64,000 nt of DNA from Urbifossiella limnaea (GTDB lineage Bacteria; Planctomycetota; Planctomycetia; Gemmatales; Gemmataceae): positions 3,580,322 to 3,644,321 of the forward strand of contig NZ_CP036273.1 in NCBI RefSeq assembly GCF_007747215.1, written 5' to 3'. The translations under genes and the position numbers were made by a program. Shown in pieces: positions 52,577-62,163 of this stretch. Position 1 is the stretch's first letter. The number at the start of each line of letters is the position of its first letter. The notes below the pieces were generated by a model that searched no databases, was not told where the DNA came from, and saw only the letters and a program-made list of their open reading frames with translations.

Positions 52577-54061
52577 ATGAGCTTGAGCCGTGCGGCTGTC
52601 GTCGCTTGTGTCGTCGCTGCCGTTCCCACGGTGGGTCGCGCCGCCGACTTGCCCGGTGCGGAGGTTGATCGGCTGATGGCCGACGCCCTCAAGGCCTGGG
52701 GCGTGCCCGGGGCGGCACTCGCCGTGGTCCGCGGCGACGAGGTCGTGGTGCTGAGCGCCTACGGCCGGCGGCACGTCGGGCGGCCCGAGCCGGTGACCGC
52801 GGACACGGCGTTCCCGCTGGCCTCGTGTACGAAGCCGTTCACCTCGCTGTTACTCGCCACGCTGGTCGACGAGGGGAGGTTGACGTGGGACGACCCGGTG
52901 CGGAAGCACCTGCCCGACTTCCGCCTCGCCGACCCGCGGGCCGACGCTGGGGTAACCGTCCGCGACCTGCTGAGCCACCGCACCGGTGTCGGCGGTAATG
53001 ACCTGCTGTGGTACCGCTCCCCGTGGGGTATCGATGCCCTTCTCGGGAAGATCGGAAAGCTACCGCCCGAGTACCCGTTCCGTGGCGGCTTCCAGTATTC
53101 GAGCCTGATGTACATGGCCGCCGGCCGCGTCGCCGCGACCGCCGGCGGCCGGCCGTGGGAGCAACTACTCAAGGCCCGCGTCACCGACCCGATCGGCATG
53201 AGCGGCGTCGCATTCACGTCGAACGGGCTGCCGGCGGACGCGACGACGGGGCACCGGCCAGGGAAGGGGGGGGCGGCCGAGCCGACGCCGGCGTACCCGA
53301 TGCCGGAGCCGAACCCGGCCGGCTCCGTCCACGCCTCAGCGCGCGACTTGTCCGCGTTCTTGCGGATGCTCGTCGCCGGCGGCGTCGCCCCGGGGGGCAA
53401 ACGGCTCGTTCGAGTGGACACGTTCGCGGAACTGATCCGGTCGCAGAACACAATCCCGCTGGAGGGGGCGGCCCGCGCCATGAACCCGGACACCGAGAAG
53501 CTCGGCTACGGCCTCGGCTGGATCGTCGCCGACCACCGCGGCAAGCGGGTGATGGCCCACGGCGGCCTGATCGACGGCGTCCGCGCGCAGATCACGTTCC
53601 TGCCCGACGAGAAGCTCGGCATCGCGGTGCTGAACAACCTGCACGAGACGCGGATGAACCAGGCCGTCACCAACACGCTGATCGACCGCTACTGCGGGCT
53701 TTCGCCGCGCGACTGGAACGGCTTCTTCCGGAAGGTGGTGGCCGACGCCGACGCGGCGAAGCGCGCGGCGACAGCGGCCCGCAACGCCGCCCGCGAACCG
53801 GACCGCAAGGCGACGCTGCCGCTGGAGCGCTACGCGGGGGAATATGTCGACCCCGCCTTCGGCACCGCGACGGTGGCCGTCGCGGCCGGCCGGCTGACGA
53901 TGACGTGGAGCAGCTTCCGCTGTCCACTGGAACACTGGGACGGCGACACGTTTCGCGTCACCGACGGCTACCATGCCGACCGACTGGTGGAGTTTGCGGC
54001 CGACGCGGGTCGAGGCGTGGCGGCGCTGCGATTCGTGAACGTCGTCTTTCATCGGCCGTGA
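52577..54061 (+). CDS. Serine hydrolase of the beta-lactamase/penicillin-binding fold
   Basis: A 494-residue secreted protein (signal peptide MSLSRAAVVACVVAAVPTVG). The catalytic SxxK is Ser83-Cys-Thr-Lys86 (LASCTKPF), the second motif is probably YSS in FQYSSLMYM, and the third is VMAHGGLID. A DUF3471-like domain lies at the C-terminus (GEYVDPAFGTATVAV). Such class-C-like enzymes act as esterases, peptidases or D-amino peptidases rather than drug-resistance enzymes. It lies upstream of the sulfatase array. Confidence 0.9.
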   Translation: MSLSRAAVVACVVAAVPTVGRAADLPGAEVDRLMADALKAWGVPGAALAVVRGDEVVVLSAYGRRHVGRPEPVTADTAFPLASCTKPFTSLLLATLVDEGRLTWDDPVRKHLPDFRLADPRADAGVTVRDLLSHRTGVGGNDLLWYRSPWGIDALLGKIGKLPPEYPFRGGFQYSSLMYMAAGRVAATAGGRPWEQLLKARVTDPIGMSGVAFTSNGLPADATTGHRPGKGGAAEPTPAYPMPEPNPAGSVHASARDLSAFLRMLVAGGVAPGGKRLVRVDTFAELIRSQNTIPLEGAARAMNPDTEKLGYGLGWIVADHRGKRVMAHGGLIDGVRAQITFLPDEKLGIAVLNNLHETRMNQAVTNTLIDRYCGLSPRDWNGFFRKVVADADAAKRAATAARNAAREPDRKATLPLERYAGEYVDPAFGTATVAVAAGRLTMTWSSFRCPLEHWDGDTFRVTDGYHADRLVEFAADAGRGVAALRFVNVVFHRP

Positions 54062-54102
54062 CGCCAACCTACACTTTGCTGCACCTCCTGAGGACGGCCC
54101 CC

Positions 54103-55575
54103 GTGTCCCGCCTCATCCTGGCTGTTGCGGCGTTGCTCGTGTCCGCCGCCCCGGCCGGCGCCCAACCCGCCCGGTTGAATGTCCTGTTCGTGATGGCGGA
54201 CGACCTCCGCTGCGACCTCGGCTGCTACGGCGCCGCGGCCCGTACGCCGAACCTGGACGCCCTGGCCGCCCGCGGCGTGCGGTTCGACCGGGCGTACTGT
54301 CAGCAGGCGGTTTGCAACCCGTCGCGCTCGTCGCTCCTCACCGGCCGCCGGCCCGACACGCTCCAACTGTGGTCGAACGGCATGCACTTCCGCGAGCGGA
54401 ACCCGGACGTGCTGACGCTACCTCAGCTGTTCCTTCGCAACGGGTACGAGGCGCGGTGCGTCGGGAAGGTCTTCCACAACTGGCACACGACCCAGAAGGG
54501 CGACCGCCGCTCGTGGTCGGCCGACGAGTTCCTCCACTACGCGAACCACGGGGACGACGCGCCGCAGGTACGCGGCGTGTTGCCGCCGAACGTCGCGGGT
54601 GCGTTCCCGCGGCAGTACGGTTCGGTGCCGCTCTGTGAACGCCGCGACGTGCCGGACGAAGCCTACTACGACGGCCGAGTCGCCGCCGAGGCCGTACGGG
54701 TGATCGGCGAGGTGAAGGACAAACTGTTCTTCCTGGCGGTCGGGTTCTGGAAGCCGCACGCCCCGTTCAATGCCCCGAAGCGATACTGGGACGTGTACCA
54801 CTCCCCGGAGGTGCCGGGGTACAACCCGGCGCGCCCCGTCGGCGGCCCGGACGTCGCGCTACACGACGGCCGTGAAATCCTCGGCATCCCACCGGCCCGG
54901 TTCACCCCGACCGCGGCTCAGGCCGCGGAGATGCGTCACGGCTACCTCGCCAACGTGAGCTACCTCGACGCCCAGGTCGGCAAGGTACTGCAGGCGCTAG
55001 CCGACAACGGGCTGACGGGCCGCACGATCGTCGTGTTCCTCTCCGACCACGGCTACCACCTCGGCGAGCACTCGCTGTGGGGTAAGACTTCGTGTTACGA
55101 GCTCGACGCCCGCGTCCCGCTCATCGTCGCGACGCCGAACATGACGTCAGCCGGGCGCACCGCCAGTGGGTTGGTCGAGCTGGTGGACTTGTACCCGACC
55201 CTGACCGGGCTCACTGGGTTGGACGCGCCGCAGGAACTCGACGGCACTTCGTTCGCGCCGCTGTTGGCCAACCCGACGCGTGTGGGGAAGGCGGTCGCGT
55301 TCACCCAGCACCCGCGGCCGGCTTACTACGATCGCACTGCGGCCGGCGTCCCCGAGGCGATGGGCGTCAGCGCCCGGACCGACCACGGCCGCTACACCGA
55401 GTGGCGGGACTGGACGACCGGACGTGTCATCGCGTCCGAGTGGTACGACCACTCCAGCGACCCACATGAGCGCGTGAACCGTTACGAGGCCGTAAAGGAC
55501 AATCGCGAAGCGGCCGCTGTAAGGCGGGCGCTGCACGGTCGGTTTCCGCCGAACACGCCGCCGGCCAAGCGCTAA
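54103..55575 (+). CDS. Secreted sulfatase, iduronate-2-sulfatase-like
   Basis: A 490-residue enzyme. The GTG start follows GAGGA by nine bases, giving a signal peptide (MSRLILAVAALLVSAAPAGA). NVLFVMADDLRCDLGCYG supplies the metal Asp pair, Cys71 in [18 protein letters not shown] is the formylglycine site, and FFLAVGFWKPHAPFNAPKRY and VFLSDHGYHLGEHSLWGK complete the active site. First of three tandem sulfatase genes and 21 bases before the second, which it resembles closely. Confidence 0.92.
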   Translation: MSRLILAVAALLVSAAPAGAQPARLNVLFVMADDLRCDLGCYGAAARTPNLDALAARGVRFDRAYCQQAVCNPSRSSLLTGRRPDTLQLWSNGMHFRERNPDVLTLPQLFLRNGYEARCVGKVFHNWHTTQKGDRRSWSADEFLHYANHGDDAPQVRGVLPPNVAGAFPRQYGSVPLCERRDVPDEAYYDGRVAAEAVRVIGEVKDKLFFLAVGFWKPHAPFNAPKRYWDVYHSPEVPGYNPARPVGGPDVALHDGREILGIPPARFTPTAAQAAEMRHGYLANVSYLDAQVGKVLQALADNGLTGRTIVVFLSDHGYHLGEHSLWGKTSCYELDARVPLIVATPNMTSAGRTASGLVELVDLYPTLTGLTGLDAPQELDGTSFAPLLANPTRVGKAVAFTQHPRPAYYDRTAAGVPEAMGVSARTDHGRYTEWRDWTTGRVIASEWYDHSSDPHERVNRYEAVKDNREAAAVRRALHGRFPPNTPPAKR

Positions 55576-55595
55576 GCCCCGAGGAGGTACACGCC

Positions 55596-57056
55596 ATGCA
55601 TCGCCTCATGCTCGTGCTCGTCGGCCTAGCCGCGGCCGGCCCGGTGGCCGCTCAGCTGGTGCGGCCGAACGTGTTGTTTGTCGCCGTGGACGACCTCCGA
55701 CCGGCGCTCGCCTGCGCGGGCGACCCGCACGCCAAGACCCCGGCCATCGACCAACTCGCCAGCCGCGGCACCGTTTTCACCCGGGCGTACTGTCAGCAGG
55801 CCGTGTGCAGCCCGTCGCGGTCGTCGCTGCTCACCGGCCGGCGGCCGGACACGACGAAGGTGTACGACCTGGTCACGCACTTCCGCACCGCCCTGCCCGA
55901 CGTGGTGACGCTGCCCCAACATTTCTTGCAGAACGGCTACTACGTCCACGGCGTCGGCAAGATTTACCACCCGGGGTACAACGACGAACGCTCGTGGTCG
56001 GTGCCGTGGGAGGCGACGAAGGGGAAGGGCTTTGGCCCGGACGGCCAGCGCGTCCTCGCCGACGCGAAGGCCAAAGCGAAGGCGGAAAACGCCGACGTGA
56101 CGAAGGTCCGCGGGTTGCCGGTCGAAGCGCCGGAAGTTCCGGACGGCGACCTGAACGACGGGTGGACCGCGAACCGGGCGATCGAGATTCTCAAGCAACG
56201 GAAGGGGAAGGCCGAGCCGTTCTTTCTCGCGGTCGGGTTCGCCAAGCCGCACCTGCCGTTTGTCGCGCCCAAGCGGTACTGGGACCTGTACGACGCGGCG
56301 AGGCTGCCGGTCAGCACGTCGGCCGAACCGCCCGCCGGAGCGCCGAAGTTCGCCCCGCAGTTCGGCGGCGAGCTGCGCGCCTACGTCGGTGTTCCGAAGA
56401 GCGGTCCTGTTCCCGAGACAACCGCCCGCCGACTCGTGCACGGCTACTACGCCGCCGTCAGCTACATGGACGCCCAACTCGGCCGCGTGTTGGACGCGGT
56501 CCGCGAATCCGGCTTCGCCGACAACACCGTCGTCGTCCTCTGGGGCGACCACGGCTGGCACCTCGGCGATCACGGCATGTGGTGCAAGCACACGAACTAC
56601 GAGTTGGCCACGCGCGCGGCGCTCGTTGTGAGCGCGCCCGGTCAGCGCGCCCCCGGTCGGCCGTGCGACCGGCTCGTCGAGTTCGTGGACATCTACCCGA
56701 CACTCACCGACGTGTGCCGCCTCCCGGCGCCGGCGGGCGTGGAAGGGAGCAGCTTCGCCCCACTGCTGGACGACCCCGCGAAGCCGTGGAAGGCGGCGGC
56801 GTTCAGCCAGTACCCGCGGCCGGGCGGACCGGGCGTTGGGCCGCTGATGGGGTACGCGGTGCGCACCGACACGCACCGCTACGTGGAGTGGCGGAAGCGC
56901 GACGGCGGCGAGGTGGTGGCGCGCGAGCTGTACGACCACCGCACCGACGCCGCCGAGGACCGGAACGTGGCCGCCGACCCGGCCCACCGCGACGCGGTCG
57001 CTGGGCTGGCACGGCGGCTGGCCGACGGGTGGCGGGCGAACGCCCCGCCGAAATAA
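55596..57056 (+). CDS. Secreted sulfatase, iduronate-2-sulfatase-like (tandem paralogue)
   Basis: A 486-residue enzyme with signal peptide [38 protein letters not shown], Cys71 in [38 protein letters not shown] and [19 protein letters not shown] parallel the preceding gene. The short gaps (20 and 13 bases) indicate an operon. It probably cleaves sulfate from a different position of the same polysaccharide. Confidence 0.92.
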   Translation: MHRLMLVLVGLAAAGPVAAQLVRPNVLFVAVDDLRPALACAGDPHAKTPAIDQLASRGTVFTRAYCQQAVCSPSRSSLLTGRRPDTTKVYDLVTHFRTALPDVVTLPQHFLQNGYYVHGVGKIYHPGYNDERSWSVPWEATKGKGFGPDGQRVLADAKAKAKAENADVTKVRGLPVEAPEVPDGDLNDGWTANRAIEILKQRKGKAEPFFLAVGFAKPHLPFVAPKRYWDLYDAARLPVSTSAEPPAGAPKFAPQFGGELRAYVGVPKSGPVPETTARRLVHGYYAAVSYMDAQLGRVLDAVRESGFADNTVVVLWGDHGWHLGDHGMWCKHTNYELATRAALVVSAPGQRAPGRPCDRLVEFVDIYPTLTDVCRLPAPAGVEGSSFAPLLDDPAKPWKAAAFSQYPRPGGPGVGPLMGYAVRTDTHRYVEWRKRDGGEVVARELYDHRTDAAEDRNVAADPAHRDAVAGLARRLADGWRANAPPK

Positions 57057-57069
57057 CCTGGAGGGACCG

Positions 57070-57252
57070 ATGCGCTGGGTACTCGCGGCCACGGCCGCAG
57101 TCGCGGTCGTCGCGCCGGCAGCAGCGCAGGCCGCTCGGCCGAACGTGGTCATCGTCATGACCGACGACCAAGGACTCGGTGACTTCTCGTACACCGGCAA
57201 CCCCGTCCTGCGGACCCCGGCGTTTGATGCCTTCGCTCGTGAGTCGGTGCGA
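57070..57252 (+). pseudogene. Sulfatase gene, 5' part, interrupted by an IS
   Basis: The first 61 codons of a third sulfatase: signal peptide ([20 protein letters not shown]) and [14 protein letters not shown], the metal Asp pair. Reading runs into the inserted element, which adds seven codons and a stop. Removing the element and one copy of the 9-bp duplication joins it in frame to 58761. Confidence 0.9.
57244..57252. repeat. Target-site duplication, left copy
   Basis: TCGGTGCGA directly abuts the left end of the IS and is repeated exactly at 58752-58760. Confidence 0.92.
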
Positions 57253-57269
57253 CCAGGCCATTCACGGTG
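57253..57269 (+). repeat. IS left inverted repeat
   Basis: CCAGGCCATTCACGGTG, a perfect complement of the right end. Confidence 0.92.
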
Positions 57270-57333
57270 ACGCATCCCGGTCGTAAGCCGTCCGCTGGCA
57301 GGGACTTGGCCAAGCCAGGGAGAGGGCGCGCCC

Positions 57334-58728
57334 ATGCTGTTCGGTGGGGTCTTCGAGCGGTTCCTAGAGGAGAGCCCGCTCAGCGTGATGTCCCGGGCGA
57401 CCATCGAGCACGCCCTCTCGGCCTCGGCCCTCGACGCGCTGTTCGACCGGACCGCCGAGCGCGGGTACACCCGGGAGTTGCTGTTCTCCACGACGGTCGA
57501 TCTGATGACCCTGGTGGTCGGCGGCAAGGCCCTCCACGTCCAGGCCGCCTACCGGCACCTGCGGGACCGCGTCCCGGTCACCCTCAAGTGCGTCTACGAC
57601 AAGCTCCGGAACATCGAGACGGGCGTGTCCGCGGGGCTGGTCGCGCACGTGTCGGGCCGGTGCGAGGGGCTGATCACCGCGCTGGGCGGGGGGTGCAAGA
57701 GCCTGCTGCCGGGCTACCGGGTGCGGGTCCTCGACGGCAACCACCTGGCCGCCACCCAGCGGCGGCTGGGCGTCACCCGGGGGCACACCGCCGGCCCCTT
57801 GCCCGGGCAGAGTTTGGTCGTGCTCGACCCGGCCCTGATGCTGGTCACCGACATCGTCCCGTGCGAGGACGCCCACACCCAGGAGCGGGCGCTGATCGAC
57901 CAGATTGTGCCGCTGGTGCGGGAGCGGGACGTGTGGGTCGCGGACCGCAACTTCTGCACGGCGGAGTTCCTGTGTGAGGTGGCCGCCCGGCGGGCCTACG
58001 TCGTCATCCGACGCCACGGGAACCTGAGCGTCGAGGCCGAAGCCGGGTACGGGGCCGAGGTCGCGACGGACCGGGGCTGGGTGGGCGAGCGGCGGGTCTG
58101 GGTCTGCTGGGGTGGGGCGCGGTTGGTGCGCCTGCGGCAGGTGCGGGTGCGGCTGCGGGCGCCGACCGCGGACGGGGACGCGGAGGTGGAGATCCTGACC
58201 AACCTGCCGGCGAAGGTGCCGGCCAAGAAGGTGGCCGAGATCTACCTCAAGCGGTGGAAGATCGAGGGGGCCTTCCACGAGTTGACAGTCGCCTTGAACT
58301 GTGAGGTGAACACCCTGGGGTACCCCAGGGCCGCGCTGTTCGGGTTCTGCGTGGCGGTGGCCGCGTACAACGTGCTGGCCGTACTGAAGGCGGCCCTGCG
58401 GGCGGTGCATGGTGAGAAGAAGGTGCAGGAGGAGGTGTCGGGGTATTACCTGGCGCTGGAGTGGGCGATGGTGTACGCGGGGATGATGATCGCCCTGCCC
58501 GCGTCGGAATGGGAGGCGTTCGGTCCGATGCCCAGCCCGGAGTTGGCCGGCCACCTCCGCGAGTGGGCGGGCAAGGTCGACCTTGGGAGGATCAAGAAAG
58601 CGCCGCCCCGGAAGCCGACGAGGACGGCGACCCGACGGATCAAGGACAAGAGCCCACATGTTTCCACGGCCCGGTTGCTCGACGAGGGGAAGAAGACCCG
58701 TCAGGCGAAAGTCAGCCGGAATCCGTGA
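57334..58728 (+). CDS. IS4 family transposase
   Basis: A 464-residue DDE transposase. The acidic residues sit in VLDGNHLAA, WVADRNFCT and YLKRWKIEGAFHEL; the last has the Tyr-x2-Arg-x3-Glu part of the IS4 YREK signature, but no Lys at the usual place. It fills the IS and appears intact. A GGGAGAGGG stretch precedes the ATG. A basic C-terminal tail (KKAPPRKPTRTATRRIKDKS) may bind DNA. Confidence 0.92.
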   Translation: MLFGGVFERFLEESPLSVMSRATIEHALSASALDALFDRTAERGYTRELLFSTTVDLMTLVVGGKALHVQAAYRHLRDRVPVTLKCVYDKLRNIETGVSAGLVAHVSGRCEGLITALGGGCKSLLPGYRVRVLDGNHLAATQRRLGVTRGHTAGPLPGQSLVVLDPALMLVTDIVPCEDAHTQERALIDQIVPLVRERDVWVADRNFCTAEFLCEVAARRAYVVIRRHGNLSVEAEAGYGAEVATDRGWVGERRVWVCWGGARLVRLRQVRVRLRAPTADGDAEVEILTNLPAKVPAKKVAEIYLKRWKIEGAFHELTVALNCEVNTLGYPRAALFGFCVAVAAYNVLAVLKAALRAVHGEKKVQEEVSGYYLALEWAMVYAGMMIALPASEWEAFGPMPSPELAGHLREWAGKVDLGRIKKAPPRKPTRTATRRIKDKSPHVSTARLLDEGKKTRQAKVSRNP

Positions 58729-58734
58729 GTCTCA

Positions 58735-58751
58735 CACCGTGAATGGCCTGG
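58735..58751 (-). repeat. IS right inverted repeat
   Basis: Reads CACCGTGAATGGCCTGG on the plus strand, perfectly complementary to the left end. Confidence 0.92.
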
Positions 58752-58760
58752 TCGGTGCGA
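58752..58760. repeat. Target-site duplication, right copy
   Basis: TCGGTGCGA abuts the right end of the IS, identical to 57244-57252. Confidence 0.92.
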
Positions 58761-60329
58761 CTCACGGACTTCCACGTCGCCCCGATGTGTACCCCGACGC
58801 GCGGCCAGCTCATGACAGGCCTCGCCGCCATGAGGAACGGCGCCACCTCGGTCACCGCCGGCCGCACCTTCCTTCGCCCCGGCATCCCGACGATAGCCGA
58901 ACTCTTCGGCCGGGCCGGCTACAAGACCGGCCTGTTCGGCAAGTGGCACCTGGGTGACCACTACCCGCACCGCCCGATCGACAAGGGTTTTCAGGAAAGC
59001 GTCTACCACCTCGGCTGGGGCCAGCGCGACTCCACGCCCGAGTTCGACATGCCGCTAATCGACGGCCGCTACTTCCACAACGGCGTCGAGAAGCGCTACC
59101 GCGGGCACTGCACCGACTTCTGGTTCGAGTCGGCGACGGCCTGGATAAAGGAGCGCAAGGCCCGCGGCGAGCCGTTCCTGTGCTACGTGCCGACGAACGC
59201 CCCGCACGCCCCGTTTGTGGAACTGGACGAGTACGTCCGCCCGTACCAAGGCCGCGGCCCGGCCGGGTTTTTTGGAATGATCGCCCACCTTGACAAGCGG
59301 TTCGGCGACCTCGACCGCTTCCTCGCAGCCGAGGGGTTGCGCGACAACACGATCGTCATCTTCATGACCGACAACGGCGGCACCGCAGGTGTTGCAACCT
59401 TCAACGCCGGCCTCCGAGCCGGCAAGACGACGTACTACGACGGCGGCCACCGCGTGCCGTGCTGGGTTCGCTGGCCGGCCGGGAACCTGGGCGAACCGCG
59501 CGACGTGAGCACGCCGACGCAGAACACCGACATCCTGCCGACGCTATGCGACTTCTGCGGTGTCCCGGTCCCGGTTCGCGCACAGTCCGACCTGCGCTAC
59601 TCGGGGGTGAGTCTCGCCGGGCTGTTGCGTGGCAGCGTGAGGGAACTCCCAGAGCGAACGATGGTGGTGCAGTACGGGCAGACGCCGAAGCAGCACGAGG
59701 CGTGCGTGATCCGAGGTCGCTGGCGGCTAGTGAAGGGCGCCGAACTGTACAACACCGACGCGGACCGCGCCCAAGCCACCGATCTGGCGGCGAAACACCC
59801 GGACGTGGTTCAGCGGCTCCGCGCCGATTACGAGGACTGGTGGAAGGGGGTGGAACCGACGATCACCGACTTCGTGCCGATCAGCCTTGGTGCGAAGCCG
59901 CAGCCTGTGGTGGAGATGAACTGCGGCGACTGGGAGAACATCTACGCGGACAACACGGGCTACGTGCGTCAGGCCGTTGGCGGCCCGACCGGCGGAACAT
60001 GGCACGTGAAGGTGGAGGAAGCTGGCGAGTACGAATTCGTCCTCCGCCGGTGGCCGGCACAGACCAAGGCCGCGCTCCGCGACGACTACGAGCCGGTCGG
60101 AGCTGTTGGGGCGAAGGCGAAGGCGAAGACCGCCACGTTCCCGACGATCGCACGCGGCACGGTCGAGATCGCCGGCGCGAAGCAAGGAGGCCCCGCCGAC
60201 CCGAAGGCGACCGGCGTGTCGGTGCGAATGACGCTACCGGCGGGCCGGACGCGGCTGAAGGCCTGGTTCTCGGACGCCGCGGGCACGGACTTGTGCGGGG
60301 CGTTCTTCGTGACGGTGAGGAAGTTGTAA
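58761..60329 (+). pseudogene. Sulfatase gene, 3' part, interrupted by an IS
   Basis: Codes for the remainder of the sulfatase, beginning LTDFHVAPMCTPTRGQLM. The formylglycine site is CTPTR; in the restored gene the Cys is residue 71, as in the two tandem paralogues. GLFGKWHLGDHYPHRP and IVIFMTDNGGTAG follow, with an added C-terminal domain (about 150 residues). An ATG inside the IS end (58743) could start a shortened protein, but it would lack the signal peptide and metal Asp pair. The restored product would be 583 residues. Confidence 0.9.
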
Positions 60330-60337
60330 GCCGACAA

Positions 60338-60359
60338 GCCCCCCGCCGCGGCGGGGGGC
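60338..60359. terminator. Bidirectional terminator palindrome
   Basis: A perfect 22-base palindrome (GCCCCCCGCCG and CGGCGGGGGGC) between two convergent genes, nine bases past the sulfatase stop and 13 bases from the stop of the next gene. Confidence 0.6.
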
Positions 60360-60372
60360 GTCGAACGCCGCG

Positions 60373-61548
60373 TTACCCCTTCAGCATCTCGTCGTGCTTC
60401 ATGCCGCTCGGCGGCAGGTCGGCGCGGCGGCAGTTGCCCAGCGCCGCCTTCGCCCCCGCGAACTGGTCGGCGTCGTTGTCCTCCCACTCGATCGACACCG
60501 CCCCGTCGAACCCGACCCGGTTCAGCTCGATGAAGATGTCCTCCAGGCTGTTCGCGTCGCGGGCCGTGCCGGCGGTCACGAAGTTCCAGCCGTTGGTCCA
60601 GTGGCCCATCGGCCGGTGCCCGCCGAGCCGGCCGGCGCGGCAGTGTTCGCGCGCCACCCACACGCCCTTGACGTGGGCGCAGTGGATGAACTCCTTGAAC
60701 TCGCGAATGAAGTCGATGACCGACACGTTCTGCCACTCCATGTGCGAGCCGTCGAGGTTGAACCCGACGACGCCCTCGTAGCCGGCCTTGCACATGTGCG
60801 AGATGTAATCCGACGCGCTCTCGATGTCGCCCATCGCCCGCTCGCTCGGGTGGCACTCCAGGTCGAAGGTGATGCCGTACTGCTTGCAGAGGTCCCACAC
60901 CGGCGCGAACCGCTCGACCAGCAGTTCGAGGCTCAGCTGCCGCACGTCCGGCAGGTCGTAGCCCTCGATGTTCCCGGGCAGCGGCGGGAACAGGAACCAG
61001 TGACTCCAGCAGTTCGCCGGACTGCCGACGAAGCCGGGCAGCGCCACCTTGCGGTCCTGCAGCTTGCTCAGGTGGCCGGCGTACCGGACGCACGCCTGAA
61101 GGTCCTTCAGCGCCTCGGCGTGGACGAGCTTGCCGACGCTCTCGGGCACGAAGTACGGGTCGGTCCGCGGTGGTTTGTTCCCGGCGGCGCGCCACGCCTT
61201 GTACGCGGCCTTCGCCTCACCCTTGCCGCTGCAGAAGTTCAGCGTCTTGCAGCTCGGTTCGTCGCCGAGTACCTGCCCCTGGAGGTGCGTGGCCACGGTG
61301 AAGATTTCGAGCCCGTGCTGCCTGGCGATGGCGACCCGTTCCTTGGCGTAGGCGGCGGCCCCGGCGTCGGTGTCGCAGCGGCGCAGGTCGAGCTCCCAGC
61401 TGGCCTCTTCCCAACCGTCGAACCCGGCGTCCTGGAGGAACTTGATCCACGGGCCTTCCGGCACGTTGCCGAACTGGCCGCGTACGAGGCCGATCTGGTG
61501 GAACGAGCCCTTACCGTTCTTGTGCTGCGCGGTCTGACGGAACCCCAT
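60373..61548 (-). CDS. Sugar phosphate isomerase/epimerase-like TIM-barrel protein
   Basis: A 391-residue cytosolic protein. GGAGG lies eight bases before the ATG at 61548. The xylose-isomerase-like barrel shows the metal or substrate residues in FDGWEEASWEL, ITFDLECHPSE, GFNLDGSHMEWQN, IHCAHVKGVW and AVSIEWEDND. A longer in-frame start at 61704 is rejected because the added residues look random and overlap the promoter. The substrate is a sugar or inositol-like compound; not determined. Confidence 0.85.
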   Translation of the reverse strand: MGFRQTAQHKNGKGSFHQIGLVRGQFGNVPEGPWIKFLQDAGFDGWEEASWELDLRRCDTDAGAAAYAKERVAIARQHGLEIFTVATHLQGQVLGDEPSCKTLNFCSGKGEAKAAYKAWRAAGNKPPRTDPYFVPESVGKLVHAEALKDLQACVRYAGHLSKLQDRKVALPGFVGSPANCWSHWFLFPPLPGNIEGYDLPDVRQLSLELLVERFAPVWDLCKQYGITFDLECHPSERAMGDIESASDYISHMCKAGYEGVVGFNLDGSHMEWQNVSVIDFIREFKEFIHCAHVKGVWVAREHCRAGRLGGHRPMGHWTNGWNFVTAGTARDANSLEDIFIELNRVGFDGAVSIEWEDNDADQFAGAKAALGNCRRADLPPSGMKHDEMLKG

Positions 61549-61598
61549 GGGGAGAGCCTCCGGAAGGCGGGTGGTGGTCGCGAACGGGTTCAGGGCAG

Positions 61599-61626
61599 AC
61601 TCTACGGCCGAAGCCTTGCGCGGCAA
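61599..61626 (-). promoter_or_regulatory. Predicted promoter of the TIM-barrel gene
   Basis: On the minus strand TTGCCG (61621-61626) and TAGAGT (61599-61604) are 16 bases apart, about 50 bases upstream of the start. Confidence 0.45.
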
Positions 61627-61709
61627 GCAACCGCAGGCGCGAATGATGACGCGAATACCGTGGGTCGCTTCAGAGTAGCCGCGTACCCGGCGACTTCTAT
61701 CCAAGCCCC

Positions 61710-62147
61710 ATGTCCGCGTCCGACGCCAGCCTCACGTTCCTCCTCCGCCTCCTCGGCGCCGCCGAGCTGGCCGCGGTCGTCTTCGTCGTCGCCCCGCTCG
61801 GCTGGATGGAGGCCGTACACGACCGCGTCCTCGGCCTCGGCCCACTACCGACCGGTCGGATCGTCGAGTACCTGGCGCGGCACCTGTCGGCGCTGTACGC
61901 CGTTCACGGGGCGATGGTCGTGGCCGTGTCGCTCGACGTGCGTCGCTATCGGCCGCTGGCCCGCGTCCTCGGCTGGTCCCACGTGGGCCTCGGTGTCGCC
62001 GTCGGCTGGACGGACTGGTCGGCCGGATTCGCGTGGTGGTGGGCACTCGGCGAGGGCGCGCTGGTGTCGATGTGTGGAGGCGCGATCGTATTACTGGCGC
62101 GCCAACGGCGCGCCGCGAGGGCCGTTGAGTGTGGCGCGGAAGTGTAG
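61710..62147 (+). CDS. Small membrane protein of unknown function
   Basis: A 145-residue protein with four hydrophobic segments (LLGAAELAAVVFVVAPLG, LYAVHGAMVVAVSL, SHVGLGVAVGW, GALVSMCGGAIVLLA). The C-terminus is basic. No family recognised. It is followed after 16 bases by a secreted protein gene. Confidence 0.75.
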   Translation: MSASDASLTFLLRLLGAAELAAVVFVVAPLGWMEAVHDRVLGLGPLPTGRIVEYLARHLSALYAVHGAMVVAVSLDVRRYRPLARVLGWSHVGLGVAVGWTDWSAGFAWWWALGEGALVSMCGGAIVLLARQRRAARAVECGAEV

Positions 62148-62163
62148 GCCGAGAGGACCGGTC

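Larger units (their letters stand above)
57253..58751 (+). mobile_element. IS4-like insertion sequence, 1499 bp
   Basis: A complete element with perfect 17-bp terminal inverted repeats, one transposase gene and a 9-bp target duplication. All boundaries can be read exactly because they restore the sulfatase frame. The perfect ends and duplication suggest recent movement. Confidence 0.93.

Noticed and set aside
58743-60329. A stand-alone sulfatase starting inside the IS end
   Set aside because: The ATG lies in the IS inverted repeat. The product would lack a signal peptide and the metal Asp pair, so it is the 3' part of a broken gene.
60373-61704. The longer start of the TIM-barrel protein
   Set aside because: The ATG at 61548 has a clear GGAGG and gives the expected N-terminus. 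The added 52 residues overlap the predicted promoter.
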